Shown: one piece after another, positions 49,130 to 61,347 of the stretch | Layout of the letters: each line of letters opens with the position of its first letter | How positions within the stretch are numbered: position 1 is the stretch's first letter | NCBI GenBank assembly: GCA_003254885.1 | Contig: QANT01003148.1 | Location: forward strand, 1-61,347 | Direction of reading: 5' to 3' | DNA: 61,347 nt | Source: Purshia tridentata | Lineage: Eukaryota > Streptophyta > Magnoliopsida > Rosales > Rosaceae | The notes under the pieces: model-generated | What the model saw: only the letters and a program-made list of their open reading frames with translations | What the model was told of the DNA's origin: nothing | Databases searched by the model: none | Translations under genes and position numbers: made by a program

Positions 49130-52100
49130 TGCTTACTTGTTGTTGTTATCAGATATATGAAAATAAATGGTTCCGGTGATGAAGGCTTTGTTCTTTCTCA
49201 GTTTCTCTTTCGCTCTCAAAAAAAAAAAAAGCACAGAGCGAGAGAATGTGAGAGAGTGGAGATGGAATGTTTTAGTAGTTAATGAAGAAAGTAGGAAGCA
49301 GCAACGACAGACGCAGAGACAGACAGATGGCGTTTGGTTTCTTTTTTTTTTCTTTTTTGGGTTTCAAAATTAGGAAGGTATTTTTGTTGCTCTTATTTTC
49401 TGTTTATTTCATCGTAATAATTTCATCACATGGTAGGAGAAAAATCATCTTCTGGATTTGCTGGGCTGTGCTGTGGAGCTGACCAGCTTGGCTTTAGAGC
49501 AAGAGCGATTAGAGAGGAGGTTTTTTGTCTGGGTCATCACTGCTGTGGGGCCTACACGATTGGTCCGCGCGTTTCTCCGTCTATTACTCGTCTCGGGATT
49601 TTTATTCTATTCTGTTTGGTTGGTGCTGAATTGGGACGGACGGCCTTTTTTTCTGTTTCTTAATTTGTTTTTTTTGTTTTCTCCTCGTTCTTGCGCAATA
49701 TTCTCACGCGGTATTATGATTTATGTCCAAATTAATTTACATTTTGTTCGCCTTCAATTATCAGTGATATTTATTAATTTACCACATGTGATAATTTTTT
49801 TCAATTAAAAAAATATGTACACACTTGGGATCGGATTTGACCAAGATTTTTGTAATCACACTACATGCAAACACATTTACACTTAGAATTCTTGGTAGCC
49901 ACCAACAAATGAAAAACAGTTATTAAAAAATCTACTTACATAATATTGTTATATAACATATAATATTAATAATATCCATTTATATTATGATATATGTATA
50001 TTAACTACGCAATAAGATAGTTTATCAATTATATTGAAAAATCTTTCTCTCTTATAATTTGTCTATTTAATATATTTTATAATAAAAATAAATAATAAAA
50101 AATGATCGTGGTGTTCGAGTAAGCTTTTTCCCTAGGAAAGGCCATAAGATTCCACACAAAACACCACTAAAGTTTTACATGAGAGAGAGAAGTTTGATAT
50201 CTTTTAATCATGTGCTGCTAAGCAGAATTGATTCGGTTCACTTTAGCCATCCAATCGCATTAGTCCTGACAGAGACTCTTTAAATTAAGCATGAAACTTA
50301 GAACTAAGAAAGGGACAAACAAAGTACTAGCCAAAATTGCTGAAGCCATGCATGCCTATTGCATGCACCATACATTGGCGATCCAAAATTGCTGCTTCCT
50401 ATGTCACATTTGTAAAGTGTTGCTTTTCGTAATTTTAAACTTGGTTAAGGGACCAACCATGCATCACAAAATTAAATAGAGGAGTGGTTATAGGTTTATG
50501 TCAGCATTTTAAAGGATCACACTTTAATTTGTATCACTACCTCAAGCCAAAGGCCCTTGACTTGCATGAAAAATAATGTATATCACCTTTTTGTATTTAT
50601 TTTTATCTTTTAAGTATCATCATCAAGTTATCAACTCACATCAACTACCTTTACCAAGAGGAAAACTGTTTTCCTATAATAGAAAAAGTGAAATAGATAT
50701 GATTAATTTCACTGTGATCAAGTTCACACACACCCCACTTAGAATCTTAACCCATAAGGCCTTAATCTATTGGTTTTTTTTTATTTCATTGGGAGTGAGT
50801 GGACTAGATAAATACAAATGAATTTCATCATATCAATTAGAATCTACAAAATTGGGATACCAATTAGTGCTCCTAGTATTATTGGTATCAAATTATACAC
50901 ATACCCTACTCTTTTACTTCTTTTTATAGAATCAAGATTAGTGTGGATTCAAAACAAGGCAATATATACCTGTCAATTGCAATTCAAAATTTGTTCATAT
51001 ATACATTTACAATCCCAAAGGATGTGGCGGAATAAGGCATAGAGATAGAGGGTTTCAATATGAAAGTGAGCTGTGAAATTAAACCCAACCAATGAGGTTA
51101 CCCAGAAAGCATAAAATAAGGCAAAGTAATAAATGAGTTTAATTATTTGAAATTATGAAGGAGTCAAGGATTAGGTGATCCTAATTGATCTAATTTGAAA
51201 TTGGCAGTAGCTGTTACTCTAAGTAAATGCCACTCCAGCTGGATACCAACAGCTAGCTAACCACACAGAACGATGCTGACAAGTTTCCTACAGAAAAATA
51301 GGGATACCAAATTCATATATATTAATTAATGCACTCAGAAATCGTCTTCTAAAAACTCAACACTTCTAGAACTAGTGTTTGTCAACACTCAACAAAAAGC
51401 CCTAGCTATATATGTTTTTAGAGTAACTTATAACCATTATACATAATAACTCTTTTGAAAAAAATGTGGTGTTATTAATTTACTCAAATTCTAACACGTA
51501 TAGAATCATTAATAGCTAAAACTTTAACCATAAACTATAGTCTTATTAAGATTCAATTTACACCGAATTAATTTAATTGATCATATTCACACTTTTGATA
51601 AGCATGCGCGAACTGGTCTAATCTTCGTCTGCAGCACGTACAAGGAAGGCAGGCACAGGCACGCGGGACGGCTTCGCCAAGTCAATTCCGAAAAATGAGC
51701 AGCACAGCAGAGCACTTCATCACTACTTTTGGTCAAGAGAACAGAATGGTCTGCAATATATGGATATTTGCCGGCGAATTTTTATGTTTATTTTTTGGGA
51801 TGATAGACATTTATTAGATAGTTAAACAGGTTAGATGTATGTTGTTGCAGACCTAAACTCATCCATACCATTAATTATTTGTCCAAACAGTACTGGAAGT
51901 CATAGACCACGTACTTCTAGTTTTAAGCTTTCAATTAATTCAAACCGAATGCCTTGCAAGTTGTTCATAGAACGTCATAAGTATTTTATATATATAGATC
52001 TTCTTCAGAAAGGAAATTGGAATCTTCAATGTCATTTTCACCTGTGATACAGCTAGTCACTATATATGGTGTGTTATTCACAATAATTTTAGATTAACCT

Positions 52101-53828
52101 AATGATTTTAGACCCTTGGTATTTTAGATTTTGATTGAGACGTTATTGTATATGAAATAAAGTGCGAAACCCATCATAATATTAGGTCTTATATACATTT
52201 TTATGAAAGTCTGGCACACTAAGTTGGCTCGACACAATAATTTTGTTGTTGATTGAGAATTTGACAAGTAATCATGCAATATATATGCATGATCATGAAG
52301 AAATTAAGTGTAAAGAAGCTTATTAATTAGGGATTACCTTTATAAGAAAGAAGGGTTTAATTTCATTAGGGAAACTAATTATATATGTTAATGATAAAAA
52401 TGAATAATCTGATACTGAAAGGAGAATTAAGTGAGAAGAAAAGTAGGCTGCCAGCAAATTCTTGAAGAGAATAGGTGAGCTGGTGGAAGGTTTATATATG
52501 TTCAAACATGTAAAGCAATAGAATTATCAAGACCTGGGACATTTTACCTGACAATGTCATTTAAAAAGGAAAAACAGAAGGCAAACAAAACAATATATAT
52601 AATAATAAAACAAACAAAATAAAATAATAAAGATGATTATATATTTTTCTTTGTGGGGTTGGAATTTGAATGAAATTGGGAAGTGAGGTCCAATTAGCAA
52701 GAGCTCACATGGTAATGGCATTATTGTATTTAGGTTATCATAATTAATGGCATGACATTCGCCTTTTATCATTTGACTAAAGTAAGAGAGGCAAATATTC
52801 AGCTCAATCCAGCTATCTCCTTTATTATTTTTTATTTGCAATAAATATAATAAACTCGTTCTGCTGACTTACAGCCTTTTATAAATTTGTGAATACGAAT
52901 TGCTCACATTGTTATATTATAGTCTATTTATAGAATCGTATTCCTCTCGATCATTTATCCAAATTAATGCTTTTAAGGCTTTAATTTCTTCTTAACACTA
53001 TAAATAACTCTGTTTCAATTAAAGCGTTTAGCAAAACGAATCCTTTATGGAATGGTTAGTGAAAAACACACTACAGACACAATCATAGTGGCTACTTGCC
53101 GCCAATTGGGTCGAGAAATTTCAGTTAAGATGAAGGCCTTTTTCAAGAGGGGATTGGTTGGGTGTGAAATCAGTGTCAATTGAATTATCAATCAATTGTC
53201 GGAATTAGATGACCTCGTATCTTTGCGAGTAATTTGATTGAAAGATCAAAATATTTTTAACAGTAAGAGGAATTCAAACCTTAGGTGCATTGAGGCAAAT
53301 ACTTTTTATTATTATCCAGTTAAAAATACCGTTGAATTAAGTACACTCAAATTCGATCCCCTTTCTTCAACTCAAACAAAAAAAAAAAATTTTATCATTA
53401 GAACCACAAAAGCCCATAAGGATAACATTTTTTCACGAGGGCTGAAAACCATATTTTGTTTATCATTGGAAGTATAATCATGTTCAACTTAATCTTCATT
53501 ATGGATTCTGCCTCATTTGATGGAGCGTGTACAAGTACAAATATACTGGAATCAAACATATTATGAACAACTTAAGTCTCTTTCACATATTTCTGCATAA
53601 AGAACCCACAAAGGTCGGATTTATCAATGATGCTCCAAGACTTAGATAAATGAATGCTTTATAATTGATTAGTGTCCCAAGTCCGCAGGGTGAAAAAATG
53701 GTACCCCACATTTGTTTGGTATCTTTATGTTACCTACCTTGTCCCAAGCACTTGAGCTGGTCCTTCACAAATAGCAGCATCTGCACCATGTATTCCTAGT
53801 GGTTTCGGTTTAACTACCAGTGAAAATG
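49130..53828. other. Long AT-rich intergenic region
   Basis: The first 400 bp are the PERK leader and promoter, with purine-rich GAGAGA tracts. The remaining 4.3 kb is AT-rich; a GC-richer patch at 51600-51700 shows no coding signal. Words near 53340 (ATTCGATCCC) recall retroelement debris. I find no supported gene, RNA or intact element. Confidence 0.5.
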
Positions 53829-56800
53829 TCAGGTACCAGGAAAGCTGCTGCCTGTGCTAGAAAGAATTATGAAGGCACAAACAACAGAAAGTGAGAAGAC
53901 AGACACCCAAGTGTCTTCTGTGTACATCTCCATTGCATCAGTAAAATAGAAACGAGTGCGGTTTTCAGCCCAGTTACGAATTCTGTCCGCCTCTGATGCG
54001 TATAATGCCTTGCCCTGCAAGTTATGCTAGAATCAGTTCTTTCCTATATTTAACAATCATAGCATTGCACTGTGGCCATTTGAGCAGTCTCATTCTAAAT
54101 CATCACAAATGTAAGTATCTAAAGGGACTGCCAGACTGGACTTGCAAATCAAGAACAATATACTGACCCAAGTTTCATATACTATAGGAATACAATTTAG
54201 CCAGCAGGACCTTTTTCAAGTAGATATTAGGAATAAAAACAAAGTCTACAGATTGCATCGAATTTATAAACTTGATACTCAGATGAAACTTCACCAACTC
54301 AGATATATCAATTCATATAAAGTATAAATAATTACCTGATCATCAAACCAGCGACCTCGTCGCAGCCATGCAGTTACTAAAGCAAGTAAGATCCTAGGTG
54401 GTGTCAAGTAATTGATGGCCTTCCCTGTTCCCTTTACAACCCGCATCCGTGGAACTAAAGTTCTAGCTACTGTTTCAGGAAGCTCACATATGAAGTTAAA
54501 CATTTGTTTATTTTTCAAAGAAGAACCACTGCAAACAAGCCATAGGAAATGCATCAGATCCTAGCATGAAGAAAAATCGTTTACACAGGAAGCACTATAT
54601 GATCTGCAGGGGCAAACTCATTTAATGATGGGATGGTGCTGGGATAATTCACCGAGCTCAAAACGGTGAACAGTGCAATTTTAACAATCAGCTTAGAAAT
54701 TGATACAGGTGAAACAAGTAATGCATCACATAAAACAGTGATTCATCCAACGTACCTCAGAAGTAGATCTGTAAGAACCATGCCTGGAGATGCTGTGTGC
54801 ACTCCTACTTTAGACCTCTTGCACTCCTTTAAAAGTGATGATTGAAGCTGTCGAAGACCACACTTTGTTGACCCATAGCTAAAGGTTAAGAAGATAAATA
54901 GCATAAGTATTACTGTCGCCTATCAGAAATAAAAATTGTAAAAAGATATATAACAGTTCCGCCTCTTCCAACAAACGAAAAAGCTATTTTCCATTAAACT
55001 CAGAGGCACTCACACAGCTGTCAAAGGGGTACTTGATCCCCCAGAGCCTGCCCCATCCATATTAAATATGTGGCCACCCTTAGGCTGATTTCTCATTACA
55101 CGCATGGCTTCTCGAGTGCAGAGTATAGACCCAACCAGGTTTGTTGAGACAATCTAACGGAAAATTAGAAGGTAAAAGCCAAATTAGTTGGACCAGTTTG
55201 AAATGATTATATATTGTGGACATAGTGTTTCGGCAGTACTGTTGGCCAGCTGCATGATACACATTTTCAATATAGTCTGAAGAAAGTTTCTGTTCAAAGC
55301 GCGCGCACAGGGAGTGGGGGGGTTGGTTGATGGCACTCATTTGTCAGTAAGCACATGCTTAGAAGCTAATTCTGATATCAGCATTAAATCAGGCAATAAT
55401 TGCAGATCATTAAGGGTTTCGGGGAAAAAAAGGCCAGAATTTGAGGGGGTTGATAAGGCCACTTGAATGCTACATCTAACAACATGAATAAAGAGCCATT
55501 TATCTACAAGTACCTGTTTAATGTCTTCATCAGTAAACTGAAGCAATGGCCTAAATCCTTTGTTTGCGCCAGCATTGTTTATCTGTCAAAGGGGTTACAA
55601 ATTAGATAGTAAAATATTTGGAGCTGCTAAAATTTTGGAATCTGCATGCCACATGGGATTTAGTAATGTTAAATGTTTCCGTATTGTATTTGGTATATAG
55701 AGAAACTCTCACATAATGAAAATTCTGGGATAAATGATAATTAATCAGAGTACAGAATGAAGTCCAAGACATCAAGTGAGTAAAATTCGACAAATATCCA
55801 AAACATCAACCACAAATGCAAGGTGATAACATCAACTTGAAAATCTCAAAAACTTACCCAAATGTCAATATGACCAAGTTCACTAATAGCAAAATTTGAC
55901 AGCTTCTGTACGTCACCAGGTTCACAAACATCACATGCTATGCCAACCACTTTTGCATGTTCCAGGTTTGTCCTAGATAAGCCCCCTCCCGTAAATTTAC
56001 CCTCCTTTAGGTTTTCTTCAAGCTCTCTGACAGTTGCATTTACAGACTCGGGGCTGCCTTAACAAGATCCAGTAATTGGTTGAGGTTGCATTAGTACTAT
56101 TGAGAGCACCAAAGTGCATAGATGTTGATAAGTTTATAAATAAACATATATCATAATCTAAACACCACCTTCGAGAAGCGACAACCACACGGTCTCCAGA
56201 AAGAAGAAATTCACGAGCAAGTGCTTTCCCAAGTCCCCTTGTACTGCACCAGCCAGTCAACATGCGAAAACAACACGAAAATCACATATGTTTTTGAGCC
56301 CTCTTAAGCTAATTTCATGTGGACATTATATGAAAAGCATATATGTGAATTGAAAAAAGAAGTACAAAAACATGCCTTTTTGGAAGTATCAAAAAACAAT
56401 TGCAATTAAATGAGATGACTCTTGATGTTAACATAGCATTACAATGCCTCCACCCATACCACCCCTCCTTACACACGGATCATAGGGCATTCCAGTTTGT
56501 AACCAAAAAGTAAAATAATAAGAAACCAAGACTTATTGATTAAGCAGGCAGAGACAGTACCTACCTTCCGCTAATGACAACATTACGCGGACCAGCTCGA
56601 CAGTGTTCCTCTAAAACCATGTTAGCTCCTATCATAGACCCAATGATAATTCCTCCAAGCCAGCTGTACCAAACCAGAGCATTCAACTGATTGTCTCCAC
56701 CTTCACACAATTTGCTATCACTTAGAGGTCTACATATGGAGCATCACATTCGGCGAGAGAATAAAAAACTGAAAAAGTAACATGCTTTCTAACCTGATAA

Positions 56801-57696
56801 CTGAAACCCAATTTCCAATATAACTCCAGTACTCATCATGGTCACAATATATCTTCCAATTTTGACGGCAATCTAATTGTTTAAGAGAGGGAGATAGAGA
56901 GGCAGGGTTAAATCTGAAAGATACTAGCTGATTTATAATTAGAAGCATGTCAAAGGCCATAAGATACCCATAATAAGTCCATCAATAAATTGCTGAGATG
57001 TCCAGAGTAGGAGAATAGAATCAAAATTGGAAGTAGTATGAATTAACTTGACAATAATACAAAATCTTCAGACTTAAGTTAATTTTTCTTTTCAAATTGT
57101 TTCTAAGAATTTGAATAACCAAAGTAACGGAACAACCATTTTGAAAAATCATTATTTCCCCGGACCCCAGTTCATGAAAGCTTCAAGATTCAAAATCTCA
57201 ACTAATTTTCTTTCTTTGCATTTTCTGAAACCACACTGAAACATACATACTCCAACTAAGAAAATCATAATTGTTAATTAAATAGGAAAAAATAACACCA
57301 TTAAAAAATACTCACCGAGGAACAAACCTCCTCCAACTTGGCCACAGCCTTCTTATACTCATCGTCATGTCTTGAACGCAAACCAACACCTGCCGAAACA
57401 GTAGACCCCACAGATTCCCAAAACCCACTACCCTTCTTCAACTTCAACTCACTTTCCTTCAAATTCCCACGCTTTCTCGCACTTTCTACCACTTTCTCTT
57501 CCACGTTCCCTCCATCCTCGCTCCTAAACGACCTGCACTGTTTCGAGCAAAACCCATTACGGCCTGTGGGTAGAACTGAACCGGACCGGTGAAAACCCGA
57601 GCCGACGATGACCGTTAGGCCGGTCCTGTGGTAGTCCTTGAAGTTGAAGTGGTGTAAACTTTGTGGGTTTATGTGAAGCTTTGTTACGATGGCCAT
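53829..57696 (-). CDS. NYC1: Chlorophyll(ide) b reductase NYC1, chloroplastic
   Basis: Ten exons (minus): 57696-57316, 56872-56794, 56700-56565, 56243-56169, 56053-55858, 55582-55514, 55153-55014, 54878-54756, 54528-54336, 54014-53829; 525 residues. A transit peptide is followed by two membrane helices (about 128-153 and 161-182), a short-chain dehydrogenase domain with SGSTRGLG (197-204), NNAG, and the catalytic YxxxK (Tyr360, Lys364), and a third helix near the C-terminus (WVSVFSLSVVCAFIILSSTG). NYC1 reduces chlorophyll b to 7-hydroxymethyl chlorophyll a with NADPH in the thylakoid membrane, the first step of chlorophyll b and LHCII breakdown in senescence. The membrane helices separate it from the soluble paralogue NOL. 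An in-frame ATG at 57738 would add 14 residues; MAIVTKLHI fits the family better. Confidence 0.96.
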
Positions 57697-58732
57697 TGGA
57701 GATAGAGTAACTGATAGCTCATCAAAGTGTGGTTCCAATCTTTGTGGAATTTGTGAGCTTTGCTCGTGTTTCAGTTATTCTTGTACGTTTTCATTTCTTT
57801 TTTGACAAAATTTGTGAATGAAAGTAACGTTAAACAAAGAAAATATCTTCGCGGGAGATTAAGACTTAGGAGTGTGCAGCCAAGGAGCTGTGTGACGACC
57901 ACACGTTAGAGCAACCTCATCTGCTAGTGATTGGGTGACACGTGTCGTTGTGGGCCTGTGTCATCGTGTCGCCTTTTGTGTTGGTGAGATTGAGAAGAAC
58001 GGAAGATCCATTTGAGTCTTGTACTCATCAAACCCTCCCTGATTAAGTAATAAAACTGGCAAAGCAACGTTATTTGTACACGTTTATTTGATCACATCTG
58101 TTATATAACATGGTTAGCTAATATGATCATTTAAAGTGTATACAAATAGTATTAGTCAATCTGATAAATGCTATCCATTGGATATACCACAAAATTTGGC
58201 CCATAACGTTCGGCCCAATTTTCTTAGGGTCATGGGTCGGTCCAGGTCTTCATTTTCATATAATATACAGATTGGGCCGATATTTGAGTTTTTTTTCTCT
58301 GCTTTTTAAGTAATAATCTTTGCGCTTAAGATATTTTGATCATTTTTAATTATTGAATTGACCACTTTAACATGTTTTAAATATTTTTTTTTGGGAAAAT
58401 ATTATAAACTGATTTGCAAAAAATAATAAAAGAAAATTTATGGCTTTTAACCTTTAATGTAGTAGTATTTATCTTTCAAATGTTAGAAAATTTCCTAAAT
58501 TCAAATTCTCCTTCTCAATTAAAAAAATAAAAATCCTAGAAGATAATTAGTTAAGTTAAAAAATTAAAATGATCTATAAGATTTTAACAATTATCTTTAT
58601 ATTGATGACGAAATTAGAAAGAGACAAAAAAAAAGAAAGTAAATGCCAGCTTGTGCCCAGCTGACATAATGACATATTCCCAAGACTAACATGCAATTGT
58701 TATTTCTCTTGGTATTATTGTCTTATTTGGTG
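57697..58732. other. NYC1 promoter region and AT-rich flank
   Basis: The first few hundred bases hold the NYC1 leader and promoter, including CACGTGT-type words near 57900-57950 (ACACGTGTCG), a G-box/ABRE-like core that would suit an ABA- and senescence-regulated gene. The remainder is AT-rich with no gene. Confidence 0.5.
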
Positions 58733-58745
58733 CTAATAATAAAAA

Positions 58746-59512
58746 GGTTAATTGACTTTAAATACCAAATTTCAATAATTTTTTAGTTTAGATACCAAAA
58801 TTTAATAGCATTTTAGATTAGGTACTAGTTAAAAAGTCAAACACAATAATATAATAAAAGGCACTATAATTCACAAATATTACATCATATGCCACTATAA
58901 TAATATTTATGTATATTACATCCATACTATTATATTAATTTATACTATATTGTATAAAAACAAAAAAAAATCAATCTAATCACATCTTAACTGTGACTAT
59001 CTTACAATTTATTTGTAATTGTATTGGTAAGTTGAAAAAGACAACTCCCACCACTATACTAAGTATTATTTTGAGTAAAAGTATTGTTTCGATATCTATT
59101 TATACTATATTGTAATACAATTTCTTTTAAAAAAAATTTCAATTCAGTCACAGCCTAACTATGACTGTATCACAATTTAGCTGTGACTATCATTCTGTCA
59201 CAACTAAAATTGAAGTTGAGTGTCGTACAATCACAACTAAAACTGAAGTTAAGACTATATTAACTAATTTCCAAGACAATATAAAAGTATCAAGGACAAT
59301 TTTGTCAAAATTTTATCTAAGACTCATCATATGTGAGCCAAAAAATAGTAGAAGGGCAAATTTGTCAAATAAATAAAGCCCAAAACAAATGGGCTATAAA
59401 TCTATGACCTATTCTAAAAATCAAGTTCATTAGTTAGTAGTTAAACTTAAAAATTATGAGCAAAACTGATTTTCTAAAAAAGTATTGAAATTAGGTATTT
59501 AATCTTAAATTT
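58746..59512. mobile_element. Non-autonomous TIR element (about 767 bp)
   Basis: The ends form imperfect inverted repeats of about 40 bp: ACTTTAAATACCAAATTTCA at the left against the complement of the right end, GATTAAATACCTAATTTCAA. The same 13-bp word CTAATAATAAAAA stands immediately outside both ends (58733-58745 and 59513-59525), as a target-site duplication would. The interior is AT-rich with short repeats (CACAACTAAAA, CTGTGACTAT) and has no transposase frame. Target site length and long variable TIRs suggest a Mutator-like (MULE) derivative; hAT is less likely because its duplications are 8 bp. Confidence 0.7.
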
Positions 59513-59667
59513 CTAATAATAAAAAAATATGATAATGGAAAACATGATTTCATTATTTTAATTAACAAGTTAACCAAACATAACTTACGCCCGCCAGAAA
59601 ATTATGAGCTGGCATCACCATGAATCAGAATAACCAACATTGTATCTTTCCTTTTTTTTTTTTTTTT

Positions 59668-60744
59668 GGCTTTTTAGCAAGATACCCACTTGAATTATAA
59701 CTCAATTTGCATGTTACCTGAATTGAAGCAAGTTGCTTACTGAATTAAAAATTGAAGCAAGTTGCTTCCTGAATTAAATTTTTTCTGCAAATTACCACCT
59801 CCATCCAAATTTTTAAGGGTTTTTTTGGTCCATTCATTAAAACAAACTTAGGTGACCAATTACAAGTGGCCACATGTACATCTATTTTTCTATTTTTACA
59901 AACTTTGAAAATGAATTAAAAATAGCTATGAACTCAGAAAAATATATGAAAAATTTATCTGGATTCATCTTGACTAGTACTAATTTACTATAGAGTCAAA
60001 TTACTAATTGTCACTTCAAGAGTTTTCAAAAAATTTTGGAAGTTCAGAAAATTAAAATATTCTAGACTCTTTGAAAATTAATATGATAAACTCCCGAACT
60101 CCAAAAATTATAAGATCTGTACCATTGTTCTTCTAAAAACTAACTCTACCTTTCTTGTGAACACTTGCTACCCAAAAGACCTCTCGGTTATAGAGGAAAA
60201 TAAATTCAAGAAAAATTTTAGAATTTTTGTAAAATCTAGAAAGAATTCTCTAAAATAGGATTTTGGTAATTTTAAAATTTTTTTTGGAATTCTTTTGAGA
60301 CTTTACGGAATTCTAAAAAATTTATTTTATGGAGGGAAATTTATTTTAATTTTTTAGAAAAGAATTTGGACTTTTGAAATTTTTTGAAAATTTTTGAAGG
60401 GAAAATTGGTAATTTGACTTTGTAGTAAATTAGTGCTCATCAAAACGAATCTGTAGAAATTTTCCGTGAATTTTTGTAAGCCCAGAGCTATTTTTAATTC
60501 ATTTTCAAAGGTTGTAAAAATAGAAAAATAGAAATAGAAAAAGAAAAATAGCTGTACATGTGGCCACTTGTAATTGGTTACTCAATTTTTTTCTATGAAT
60601 GGACCAAAAAACCCTTAAAGATTTGAATGGAGGTGATAACTTGCAAATAAAATTTAATTCAGGGGGCAACTTACTTCAATTTTTAATTTAAGTGGTAACA
60701 TGCAAATCGAGTTAAAATTCAGGTGAATATCTTTCTAAAAAGTC
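59668..60744. mobile_element. Foldback TIR element with about 345-bp arms
   Basis: Left arm 59668 to about 60020 and right arm about 60390 to 60744 are inverted copies at roughly 85% identity by eye. Shared words include ATTACAAGTGGCCACATGTA, TTTGAAAATGAATTAAAAAT and GGTCCATTCAT. Termini read GGCTTTTTAG at the left and, complemented, GACTTTTTAG at the right. T-runs of 16 and 12 flank the ends, compatible with a target-site duplication in poly-T. The left arm has an internal 31-bp duplication (ATTGAAGCAAGTTGCTT twice). The interior has no ORF. Probably a non-autonomous MULE or foldback element; its RNA would form a long hairpin. Confidence 0.78.
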
Positions 60745-60873
60745 TTTTTTTTTTTTGTGGGTGCTTTTTATTTCCTACAATGTTAACTTTGTAGTGAATT
60801 ATTGNTTAAAAAGCCTTTTTTTTTTGTGGGTGCTTTTTATTTCCTACAATGTTAACTTTGTAGTGAATTATTG
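60745..60873. repeat. Duplicated 48-bp stretch separated by an N
   Basis: An identical 48-bp sequence beginning GTGGGTGCTTTTTATTTCCT occurs at 60757-60804 and 60826-60873, preceded in both cases by TAAAAAG, T/C, C and a T-run. A single N (60805) lies exactly after the first copy. It is either a recent tandem duplication or an unresolved overlap at an assembly join. Confidence 0.85.
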
Positions 60874-61347
60874 AGTCCGACAAAAACAAGAGGGTAAATT
60901 ATAGAGTCAGATTGCTATGACATTATGAATAAACAGGTGGCAATTGTTTGAAAATTTTTGCATACAATTGTTGCATGCAATCTCTTCCATATTAAAAACT
61001 TACATGTAAGTAATTTTAATTTTGTACACAAGTTGTGTACAACAAGCACTCTAATTTGCTTGACTTGTTTTTTGTGGGTTTTTTTTAAAAGAAATTATTG
61101 GGTGATAATATTATATATATTACATTCCACAAAATCCATCTTATTAACAATAAGAGTTGAGTTGAACGTAAAATAAAGATATATAATTGTTGTGGCAAAA
61201 AAAATTTATTTCTTTAAAACAGAGTGTGGGTTGATCAAGGCGAAAAGTAGTAAAAGAAAATTTGTGGCTTTTAATATCTAAATTTACTTAATGCATTTCT
61301 CTAAATAAAAAATTAACTTGAAAAATTAAATCTAACGTTTATTCGAG
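60874..61347. other. AT-rich end of window
   Basis: No gene, RNA or repeat could be supported. Confidence 0.5.

Noticed and set aside
48651..49160. 169-codon + strand ORF rich in Gly, Val and Asp
   Set aside because: It is the antisense of PERK exon 1; the proline codon repeats read as glycine/valine repeats on the other strand.

Overview
The window looks like plant nuclear DNA from a eudicot. Genes are split by AT-rich introns with GT..AG borders, intergenic DNA is AT-rich with many microsatellites, and every protein I recognise is a plant type, several of them plastid-targeted. I joined exons by hand from splice signals, reading phase and family knowledge; all exon sums are multiples of three. 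No alignment or database search was run.

Layout. 0-5.9 kb has no intact gene: a tandem duplication, an unrecognised ORF, a TMK-like receptor-kinase fragment and an array of short palindromes. Ten protein genes follow in the rest: a TRM-like DUF3741/DUF4378 protein (+, 6718-10124), dynein light chain LC8 (-, 11591-12049), LIKE-COV membrane protein (+, 13286-16131), LEA_2 membrane protein (+, 20508-21832), plastidic type I signal peptidase PLSP1 (-, 22386-24735), a PPR protein like At5g25630 (-, 25629-28373), an Mpv17/PMP22 protein (+, 30062-32381), tRNA(Ile)-lysidine synthase RSY3/TilS (-, 33287-37311), Site-1 protease SBT6.1 (+, 37662-43095), PERK1-type receptor kinase (-, 44870-49129); an eleventh, chlorophyll b reductase NYC1 (-, 53829-57696), closes the gene-rich part. 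From memory, TRM34, LEA_2, PLSP1, Mpv17, RSY3 and PERK1 occur in this order on Arabidopsis chromosome 3 (about At3g24630 down to At3g24550), so this appears to be an old collinear block.

The most interesting part is 17.2-19.1 kb, between the LIKE-COV and LEA_2 genes, which has no coding gene. It reads as a polycistronic box C/D snoRNA gene with a telo-box/TATA promoter. It holds a U80/snR60 homologue (two 25S guides), two copies of a U27/snR74 homologue (18S Am28), two copies of an 18S guide carrying a covarying hairpin, and a guide for the 18S adenosine equivalent to human Am468. One U27 copy has a second guide of 12 nt that fits U6 snRNA with the fifth base from the D box opposite A47, so it may serve both rRNA and a spliceosomal RNA.

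Two genes (TilS and PERK) each carry a small tandem duplication that copies the 5' splice site itself. In TilS it would add 13 residues in frame; in PERK it would shift the frame. The last 3 kb hold two non-autonomous terminal-inverted-repeat elements with target-site-like flanks, and a 48-bp duplication interrupted by an N that may be an assembly join.
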